Assembly: GCA_002699725.1 (NCBI GenBank)
Contig: PACE01000004.1
Location: 100,163 to 112,075 of the forward strand
Direction of reading: 5' to 3'
Length of the DNA: 11,913 bases
From: Acidimicrobiaceae bacterium
Lineage (GTDB): Bacteria > Actinomycetota > Acidimicrobiia > Acidimicrobiales > MedAcidi-G1
Numbering within the stretch: the first letter of the stretch is position 1; every line of letters starts with the position of its first letter. Below the pieces are notes generated by a model, which ran no database searches, was not told the origin of the DNA, and saw nothing but the letters and a program-made list of their open reading frames with translations. Made by a program: the position numbers and the translations under genes. Shown here piece after piece: positions 7,275 to 11,913 of the stretch.

Positions 7275-8132
7275 GTGGGCATCGAACGGGTGGGCATCGT
7301 GGGTGGAGGCCAGATGGGTGGCGGCGTGGCGGAGGTCATGGCCAAGGCCGGGCTGGCGACGGTGGTGCGCGAGATCGACGCGGCCGCCGCAGAACGCAGT
7401 CGATCGGGGATCGAACGCTCGCTGGACCGGGCACTCGAGCGCGGCAAGCTCGACGAGGCCGGGCATGGAGCAGCGCTCGACAACCTGTCGTTCACGACCG
7501 ACCTCGCCGAACTGGCCGACTGCGACCTGGTTGTCGAGGCCATTGTCGAGGACTTCGGCCTGAAGGCCGAGGTGTTCGCCGAGTTGGACCGGGTGGTCGC
7601 CTCGCCCGAGGCCATCCTGGCCACCAATACATCGTCGATCCCGATCATCGATATCGCCATGCGCACCGGTCGACCCGAGCAGGTTGTCGGCCTCCACTTC
7701 TTCAACCCGGCCCCGGTGATGAAGTTGGTCGAGGTCATCCCCTCGGTGTGCACCTCGCCGGCCGTCGTCGAACGGGTCACGGGCTTTGCCACGGATGTCA
7801 TCGGCAAGACGGTCGTGGCGGCGAAGGACCGGGCCGGGTTCGTCGTGAACATGCTGCTGGTGCCCTACCTGCTCGGTGCCATGCGGATGCTCGAGGCCGG
7901 CCATGCGACCGCCGAGGACATCGACACCGGCATGAAGCTGGGTGCCGCCCACCCGATGGGCCCGCTCGAACTCAGCGACCTGATCGGCCTCGACACGATG
8001 CTGTTGGTGGGCGAGACACTCCACGCCGAGTATGGCGAGCCGTCGTATGCCCCGCCACCACTACTCAAGCGCATGGTCGCGGCCGGACAACTGGGCCGCA
8101 AGGCCGGCAGGGGCTTCTACGACTACGGCTGA
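7275..8132 (+). CDS. fadB2: 3-hydroxyacyl-CoA (3-hydroxybutyryl-CoA) dehydrogenase
   Basis: 285 residues, starting at GTG with AAGGAG (7261-7266) eight bases upstream. The N-terminal Rossmann fold has the NAD loop GIVGGGQMGGG (7-17) and an acidic residue at the end of strand 2 (REID, 32-35). Active-site residues fit the family: Ser120 in NTSS, His141 in GLHFFNPAP, Glu153 in LVEVI and Asn192 in GFVVN. The C-terminal dimerisation domain ends in GQLGRKAGRGFYDYG (271-285), a hallmark of the stand-alone Hbd/FadB2 type rather than of the large FadB fusion. It interconverts 3-hydroxyacyl-CoA and 3-oxoacyl-CoA with NAD(H), in beta-oxidation, butyrate or polyhydroxybutyrate-related metabolism. Length matches mycobacterial FadB2 (about 286). 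No other beta-oxidation gene lies nearby. A small GC stem follows the stop. Confidence 0.93.
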   Translation: MGIERVGIVGGGQMGGGVAEVMAKAGLATVVREIDAAAAERSRSGIERSLDRALERGKLDEAGHGAALDNLSFTTDLAELADCDLVVEAIVEDFGLKAEVFAELDRVVASPEAILATNTSSIPIIDIAMRTGRPEQVVGLHFFNPAPVMKLVEVIPSVCTSPAVVERVTGFATDVIGKTVVAAKDRAGFVVNMLLVPYLLGAMRMLEAGHATAEDIDTGMKLGAAHPMGPLELSDLIGLDTMLLVGETLHAEYGEPSYAPPPLLKRMVAAGQLGRKAGRGFYDYG

Positions 8133-8135
8133 TCG

Positions 8136-8156
8136 GGCCGGGGTTCAACACCGGCC
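8136..8156 (+). terminator. GC-rich stem after the dehydrogenase gene, possible terminator
   Basis: GGCCGG (8136-8141) can pair with CCGGCC (8151-8156) across a nine-base loop, four bases after the dehydrogenase stop. No T-run follows, so it may only weaken or protect the transcript end. High-GC genomes produce such stems by chance. Confidence 0.3.
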
Positions 8157-8206
8157 ACGTCCGACTCCTGCTTGACGTCCGGCGGGACGATCGCGACACG
8201 TCCCTG

Positions 8207-8212
8207 TACGGT
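8207..8212 (+). promoter_or_regulatory. Leaderless -10 box (TACGGT) of the AcoX-like gene
   Basis: TACGGT, eight bases, then GTG at 8221, with no ribosome binding site. A TTGACG at 8172-8177 is too far upstream (29 bases) to be the matching -35. Confidence 0.5.
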
Positions 8213-8220
8213 CCTGCGCT

Positions 8221-9258
8221 GTGACGGCCGACGCTGGTGGCACCGCACCAACCGCCCCGATCGGGCTCGTGGTCAACCCGCGTGCCGGGACCGACATCCG
8301 GCGGGCGGTGGCCGCCGCCGGGAAGGTGACCCTGGAGGAGAAGGTCAACGTCGTCCGCCGCGTGGTCCTCGGGGCGCGGGAATCCGGGGCGACGAGTTTC
8401 GTCGTCCACCACGACCCGCATCGGATCGTGCGCCGGGCGACGGAGACGATCCGTGGCATCGACCTCCAGTGGGTGGGCGGACCGTTGACCGGCACGGAGC
8501 AGGACTCGATCGACTCGGTGACCGCCATGCGGTCGGCGGGGTGCGCGGTCGTGGTCGTGCTGGGGGGTGACGGGACGAACCGGGCCGCCGCCCTCGCCTG
8601 GCCGGACCTCGTCGTGGTTCCGCTCTCGACGGGCACCAACAACGCCTTCCCGGTGTTCGTCGAGGCCACCATCGCCGGGGCGGCCGCCGGGCACCTGGCC
8701 GTTGGCCGGGTGCCGCTCGACGGTGTCGCGCCGCGGGCGAAGGTCGTGCGCCTGCGACTCGAGGGGGGGGAGTTGGGTGTGCGGGGCGATGAACCCGGAG
8801 AGTTGGCGCTCGTGGATGCGGTGGCGGTCGACGACCCGTTCGTCGGGTCGTACGAACTGTTCGACCCGACGACGCTGCGGACCGCCGTGTTGAGCCGTGC
8901 GGATCCGTCCGTCGTCGGATTCGTGGGTGTCGGGGGCCTGCTCGACCCGGTGTCGCCGAACGACGACTGGGGCCTGCTCGTCCGCTTCGGCCCGGCTGAC
9001 GTGTGTGACCGGGTGGTGCGCGGGCCGACCGCTCCGGGACACTACGACGACCTCGGGGTAGTCGAGGTTCGGCGACTGGCGTTCGACGAGGAGGTGGTGT
9101 TCGAGGGCCCGGTGCTCCTCGCCTTCGATGGCGAGCGCAAGCGGCGCCTCCACGTCGGAGAACGTGCGATCGCCACGGTGCGTCGGGACGGTCCGCGCGT
9201 GGTCGACGTTCGTGCGGTGATGCGCAGGGCCGTCGGCGCGGATCCGAGCGGTGCCTAA
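8221..9258 (+). CDS. AcoX-like ATP-NAD kinase family protein (COG3199-like)
   Basis: 345 residues. The N-terminus GLVVNPRAGTDIRR (15-28), then EEKVNVVRRVVLGA (39-52), follows the pattern of AcoX proteins. The NAD kinase/diacylglycerol kinase fold shows VVLGGDGTNR (112-121), whose Asp117 is the likely catalytic/metal residue, and PLSTGTNNAFP (134-144) for nucleotide binding. A late AFDGERKRR (301-309) is also family-like. AcoX genes are known from acetoin catabolism clusters, where their biochemical role is unsettled, and related COG3199 proteins are predicted polyphosphate/ATP-NAD kinases. No acetoin dehydrogenase genes are in this window, so the substrate is open. The start is GTG, set by a TACGGT box eight bases upstream. 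A run of eight G at 8763-8770 keeps frame. The TAA stop overlaps the stop of the opposing HAD gene. Confidence 0.82.
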   Translation: MTADAGGTAPTAPIGLVVNPRAGTDIRRAVAAAGKVTLEEKVNVVRRVVLGARESGATSFVVHHDPHRIVRRATETIRGIDLQWVGGPLTGTEQDSIDSVTAMRSAGCAVVVVLGGDGTNRAAALAWPDLVVVPLSTGTNNAFPVFVEATIAGAAAGHLAVGRVPLDGVAPRAKVVRLRLEGGELGVRGDEPGELALVDAVAVDDPFVGSYELFDPTTLRTAVLSRADPSVVGFVGVGGLLDPVSPNDDWGLLVRFGPADVCDRVVRGPTAPGHYDDLGVVEVRRLAFDEEVVFEGPVLLAFDGERKRRLHVGERAIATVRRDGPRVVDVRAVMRRAVGADPSGA

Positions 9259-9965
9259 CCCGGGTCTCGCCAGCCTGTGAGGAGTGCCGGGAGTTCACCG
9301 AAGTTCCGGAGGACGGGGAACTCGTGTCCGTCGATGTCGGAGTCGGTTGCGGTCTCGAGGGCCCAGGTGAGATCGTGGGGGATGTGGATGGCCCGGCCAC
9401 CGGCTTCGAGGACCGGGAGCACGTCGGAGGGGACCGAGTTGCCGACCATCACGAACCTGGTCGCATCGATGCCGTGGCGACCGAGGATGTCCCGATAGGT
9501 GGGGGTGTCCTTTTCGGCGACGATCTCGATCCGCCAGAAGTGGTCGGCCAGCCCGCTGGCGTCCACCTTGCGGCGCTGGTCGGTGAGGTCACCCTTGGTG
9601 ATGAGCAGCAGTCGGTGGGCGTCGGCGAGCGTTCCGATCGTCTCTGCGACGTCCGGGAGCAGGGCGACTGGTGCCTCGAGCATCTGTCGACCCCACTCGA
9701 GCACCCGCGAGATGGGTTCGGCGCCGATCGCCCCGTCGGAGAGCGAGATGGCGGTTTCGACCATCGACAGTATGAAGCTCTTCACGCCGTAGCCGGTGAT
9801 CGCCACGTTCGCCCGTTCGGTGTCGAGCAGGGCCGCTTCGGTGGTGGAGCCATCGGCCCAGGGCGCCATGAGTTCGACGAACCGTCGTTCGGTCTCGCGG
9901 AAGTGGACTTCGTTCTCCCAGAGGGTGTCGTCGGCGTCGAGCCCGAGTACGGGGCGGTCGTCCAT
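9255..9965 (-). CDS. HAD-superfamily hydrolase/phosphatase (YjjG/COG1011-like)
   Basis: 236 residues. HAD motif I is LGLDADDTLWENE (7-19), with nucleophile Asp10, Asp12 and Thr14. An alpha-helical cap (about 20-95) carries ITGYGVKSFILSMVETAI. Motif II is LLLITKGD with Thr123; motif III Lys152 lies in VAEKDTPTYRDIL; motif IV GNSVPSDVLPVLEAGG has Asp181. All catalytic residues are present, so an active Mg-dependent phosphatase is expected. The TKGD, GNSxxSDVLPVL and HIP blocks mark a conserved bacterial subgroup of COG1011, whose members act on small phosphate esters or nucleotides; the substrate here is unknown. A longer reading frame adds 22 Pro/Arg-rich residues, but the ATG at 9965 follows a TAGGCT box by seven bases and is preferred. 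It converges with overlapping stops on the AcoX-like gene. Confidence 0.88.
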   Translation of the reverse strand: MDDRPVLGLDADDTLWENEVHFRETERRFVELMAPWADGSTTEAALLDTERANVAITGYGVKSFILSMVETAISLSDGAIGAEPISRVLEWGRQMLEAPVALLPDVAETIGTLADAHRLLLITKGDLTDQRRKVDASGLADHFWRIEIVAEKDTPTYRDILGRHGIDATRFVMVGNSVPSDVLPVLEAGGRAIHIPHDLTWALETATDSDIDGHEFPVLRNFGELPALLTGWRDPG

Positions 9966-9972
9966 CCAGGCG

Positions 9973-9978
9973 AGCCTA
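9973..9978 (-). promoter_or_regulatory. Leaderless -10 box (TAGGCT) of the HAD gene
   Basis: On the minus strand TAGGCT, seven bases, then the ATG at 9965, with no ribosome binding site. It lies in the 90-base region shared with the divergent DUF3499-like gene. Confidence 0.55.
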
Positions 9979-10041
9979 GGTGGCAAGCGTGGTCGAGGAC
10001 GGGGGCTGGCGGGTGTCCCCGATACGTCCACACGACCGAAC

Positions 10042-10047
10042 TACCTT
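10042..10047 (+). promoter_or_regulatory. Leaderless -10 box (TACCTT) of the DUF3499-like gene
   Basis: TACCTT, eight bases, then ATG at 10056, without a ribosome binding site. It faces away from the HAD promoter, with 63 bases between the two boxes. It may also serve the propeller gene downstream. Confidence 0.55.
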
Positions 10048-10055
10048 TTTCACCC

Positions 10056-10586
10056 ATGCGTACCTACTGCATGCGGTCGGCGTGCCGCGGCCATGCCGTG
10101 GTGCTCGTGGTGATCAGCGTTGCCGAGGGTTCGTTCACGGTGCGCAATCTTGCCGAGGTCGACGGGCCGGGACGGGTGGTGCTCTGCGAGAAGCACCTCG
10201 ATCGCCTGAGTGCCCCGATCGGCTGGTCGTTGCTCGACGAACGAACGGGAGGGGACGTGATCGCGTTTCCCGGACCGGGCGCTCCGGTTCCGCCGTCGAC
10301 GGTGGCCGACCTGATCGAGGCTCCGACCCCACGGCCGGTCGCCGCCGCCATGCACCCCCTGGCGTTGGCGCGCAAGGAGCGTGCGGCACTCCAGACGTCC
10401 GAGTCCGAGCCGGCTCCGGAACGGGAAATTGCCCGGGCGGCCCTCGGCGTCGACCGACACCCGGCCGGGATCTTCGGGGGAACGCCGTCGGGCTCGGTGG
10501 GCCCCGTCGAGGACCTCGACGACTTCGAGGGGTTCGTCGAGGAGCCGTTGCCACTCGAGCCTTTCGACCCCGACCCCTCGGCCTGA
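10056..10586 (+). CDS. DUF3499-like putative zinc-binding protein with acidic C-terminal tail
   Basis: 176 residues. The N-terminus resembles actinobacterial DUF3499 proteins: CMRSAC (C5, C10) opening, a beta-rich middle, then LCEKHLDRLSAPIGW (43-57), where Cys44 and His47 pair with the first cysteines in a probable zinc site. The family pattern CSRxxC...LCxxHxxRLxxPxGW matches closely. DUF3499 is confined mostly to Actinobacteria, and I know of no established function. After residue 65 the protein is Pro/Ala-rich, then strongly acidic (EDLDDFEGFVEEPLPLEPFD, 152-171), probably disordered. The ATG at 10056 is chosen from a TACCTT box eight bases upstream; the frame is open for 244 more codons upstream, but that is antisense to the HAD gene. 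It may be co-transcribed with the propeller gene 61 bases downstream. Confidence 0.78.
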   Translation: MRTYCMRSACRGHAVVLVVISVAEGSFTVRNLAEVDGPGRVVLCEKHLDRLSAPIGWSLLDERTGGDVIAFPGPGAPVPPSTVADLIEAPTPRPVAAAMHPLALARKERAALQTSESEPAPEREIARAALGVDRHPAGIFGGTPSGSVGPVEDLDDFEGFVEEPLPLEPFDPDPSA

Positions 10587-10631
10587 GGGTCCACTGCGCG
10601 GGGGTGCCCGACCGGCGTCGCCCTGAGGGTC
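10582..10631. repeat. Ten-base direct repeat around the DUF3499/propeller spacer
   Basis: CCTGAGGGTC occurs at 10582-10591, spanning the DUF3499 stop codon, and again at 10622-10631, just before the propeller gene ribosome binding site. The copies are 40 bases apart. It may be a chance match or a trace of a small duplication. Confidence 0.35.
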
Positions 10632-10647
10632 AGTCTGTGGAGCCGAC

Positions 10648-11913
10648 ATGACCCGTTGGATCATGCCGCTCGTCGGCCTCGCCGTGTTCGTAGCGGCGCT
10701 GTTGGCGCTGATGGTCCGTGCCGGCCAGACCTCGTACCAGGTGCTCGACGACGCCGACCGCGAACTTCTCGCCTCGGCCACGACGACGCCGAGCACAACC
10801 ACAACCCCGACGACGACCCCGTCCACGACGACGACGTTGACGACGACCACGACGACGACGTTGACGACGACCACGACGACGACCGAGCCGCCCTACCAGG
10901 GTTGGGTGGACCCCACCACGGTCGGTGGGCCGTGGGGGGACACCGTCGAGGGCGTACTGACCTTCCGTGGGTCGCCCACCCGTAGTTGGCACGGGGAGGG
11001 GCCGGTGCCGGACGACCCGGTCGTGGCCTGGCGCTTCCCCGACGACCGCATGTGCTCAATGACGTCCATCTCCGGGGAGCAGCAGCAGTGGTGCGGCATG
11101 GGATGGACCGGGCAGCCGGCCGTGTTCGAGCGCGGGGGCCGGACCTGGGTGGTGTTCGGCGCCTACGACGCAGCCGTCCACTTCGTCGACGGGGAGACCG
11201 GCGAACGCCTCCTGCCCGACTTCCCGACCGGCGACATCATCAAGGGCTCGGTGACAGTCGACCCGGACGGCTACCCGCTCGTCTACGCGGGCTCCCGCGA
11301 CGACAGGTTGCGGGTGCTCGCCTTCGACCGGGATGAGCCGGTCGAACTGTGGGGCCTCCATGCCTACGACGTGGAGCCCACGATGTGGAACAACGACTGG
11401 GACAGTTCGCCGCTCGTGCTCGACGACCACCTCTTCGCCGGTGGGGAGAACAGCCGCTTCCACGTGGTGCGCCTGAACCGGGGCTACGACGCCGACGGCC
11501 TGGTCACGGTCGATCCGGTGCTGGTCTGGGACGTCGCCGGCTGGGACGACGAGTTGCTGGATGCCGTGGGCGGCAACGTCTCCATCGAGACGTCGCCGTT
11601 GGTCATCGGCGACGTGCTGTACTTCGCGAACTCGGGAGGCCTCGTCCAGGGGTGGGACATCGGGGGCCTCAGGGACGGTGTCGAGCCGACACGGGTGTTC
11701 CGCTTCTGGGCGGGCGACGACGTGGATGCCACGCTCGTCGCCGACGACGAGGGGATGCTCTACGTCGGTGTCGAGTACGAGCGGGGCACGGACCGGTCGC
11801 ACGAACTCGGCCAGGTCCTGAAGCTCGACCCGTCGAGGCCCGACGATCCACTGGTGTGGGCGGTGGAGGACCGTCCGCACCTCGACAGCGGGGTGTGGGC
11901 GACGCCTGCCGTG
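10648..11913 (+). CDS. Membrane-anchored PQQ-like beta-propeller protein with Thr-rich stalk (cut by window edge)
   Basis: 422 codons, open to the window end. The ATG has GGAG at 10639-10642, five bases upstream. Residues 5-23 (IMPLVGLAVFVAALLALMV) form one membrane anchor or uncleaved signal. Residues 44-82 are almost pure Thr/Ser/Pro, an extended, possibly glycosylated stalk. The rest is extracytoplasmic and rich in short beta strands with blade-like repeats: VVFGAYDAAVHFVDGETGERL, YPLVYAGSRDDRLRVLAFD, SSPLVLDDHLFAGGENSRFHVVRL and SPLVIGDVLYFANSGGLVQGWD (given in part), typical of PQQ/quinoprotein-like propellers. Cys136 and Cys149 flank a Gln-rich turn and could form a disulfide. Nothing seen proves PQQ or metal binding. 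BamB-like scaffold or secreted dehydrogenase-like roles are possible. No TA dinucleotide lies between it and the DUF3499 gene, so a shared transcript is likely. Confidence 0.8.
   Translation, partial: MTRWIMPLVGLAVFVAALLALMVRAGQTSYQVLDDADRELLASATTTPSTTTTPTTTPSTTTTLTTTTTTTLTTTTTTTEPPYQGWVDPTTVGGPWGDTVEGVLTFRGSPTRSWHGEGPVPDDPVVAWRFPDDRMCSMTSISGEQQQWCGMGWTGQPAVFERGGRTWVVFGAYDAAVHFVDGETGERLLPDFPTGDIIKGSVTVDPDGYPLVYAGSRDDRLRVLAFDRDEPVELWGLHAYDVEPTMWNNDWDSSPLVLDDHLFAGGENSRFHVVRLNRGYDADGLVTVDPVLVWDVAGWDDELLDAVGGNVSIETSPLVIGDVLYFANSGGLVQGWDIGGLRDGVEPTRVFRFWAGDDVDATLVADDEGMLYVGVEYERGTDRSHELGQVLKLDPSRPDDPLVWAVEDRPHLDSGVWATPAV
10825..10884 (+). repeat. Tandem 24-base repeat coding the threonine stalk
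   Basis: Two perfect 24-base units (10825-10848 and 10849-10872), each coding four Thr, Leu and three Thr, followed by a half unit (10873-10884). Units are built from ACG/ACC codons with one TTG. Such a tract can change length by slippage without breaking the reading frame, which would lengthen or shorten the stalk. Confidence 0.85.

Noticed and set aside
6698..7852. Long minus-strand frame of 384 codons opposite the cyclophilin and dehydrogenase
   Set aside because: It crosses two well-supported plus-strand genes, is Ser/Arg/Thr-rich as antisense frames of GC-rich genes are, and has no recognisable domain.
8763..8770. Run of eight G in the AcoX-like gene as a phase-variation switch
   Set aside because: The frame is intact on both sides, and runs of this length occur by chance in GC-rich genes; no other sign of a contingency locus.
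8065..9153. Minus-strand frame of 362 codons opposite the AcoX-like gene
   Set aside because: The plus-strand frame has clear family motifs; the antisense frame is His/Arg/Pro-rich with no motif.
9324..10055. Upstream extension of the DUF3499-like frame by 244 codons
   Set aside because: It runs antisense through the HAD gene; the DUF3499 homology begins at the ATG at 10056, which has its own -10 box.
10050..10874. Minus-strand frame with a striking Val/Asn repeat opening
   Set aside because: It is the antisense of the threonine repeat and of the DUF3499 gene; the repeat comes from ACG/ACC codons read backwards, and no start signal supports it.

Overview
The window looks like a GC-rich actinobacterial chromosome. 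Very high GC, a DUF3499-type protein, a class II HelD, a poly-threonine linker on a secreted protein and several apparently leaderless promoters all point that way. An Acidimicrobiia-like lineage is my best guess, but I cannot prove the rank. I see no tRNA, rRNA, CRISPR array, transposase, integrase or phage gene. The region is densely coding: ten complete genes and two cut by the window edges, and the longest gene-free stretch is 165 bases (90-254).

Layout. The left edge holds the first 29 codons of a patatin-like lipase on the minus strand (1-89). A promoter region with a perfect 18-base palindrome follows, then helD (255-2321, plus), an RNA polymerase-recycling helicase-like ATPase. Converging on helD with a one-base gap is a MacB/LolCDE-type export pair on the minus strand: a 901-residue FtsX-type permease (2323-5028) and its 254-residue ATPase (5042-5806). 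A GNAT acetyltransferase (5871-6374, plus) diverges from the ATPase and converges on a 68-residue zinc-ribbon protein (6401-6607, minus). A cyclophilin (6731-7243) and a 3-hydroxyacyl-CoA dehydrogenase (7275-8132) are probably co-transcribed on the plus strand. An AcoX-like NAD-kinase-fold protein (8221-9258, plus) follows; its stop codon overlaps that of a HAD phosphatase (9255-9965, minus). The HAD gene diverges from a DUF3499-like gene (10056-10586, plus). Behind it a membrane-anchored beta-propeller protein with a threonine-rich stalk (10648-11913, plus) runs off the right edge.

How the genes relate. Most are single-gene or two-gene units with housekeeping or metabolic roles, not one pathway. 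The clear partnerships are the ABC ATPase with its permease (translational coupling likely) and possibly cyclophilin with dehydrogenase. DUF3499 and the propeller gene may share a transcript, since no TA dinucleotide, and so no -10 box, lies between them. The most coherent signal beyond the genes is regulatory. Five genes have a TAnnnT box exactly 7 or 8 bases before the start codon and no ribosome binding site, the pattern of leaderless transcription. The others have clear Shine-Dalgarno sequences or are probably coupled.

I did not find a convincing new defence, biosynthetic or mobile system. The better leads are the palindrome in the helD leader, the AcoX-like kinase with no acetoin genes beside it, the DUF3499-like protein with a long acidic tail, and the uncharacterised anchored propeller protein.
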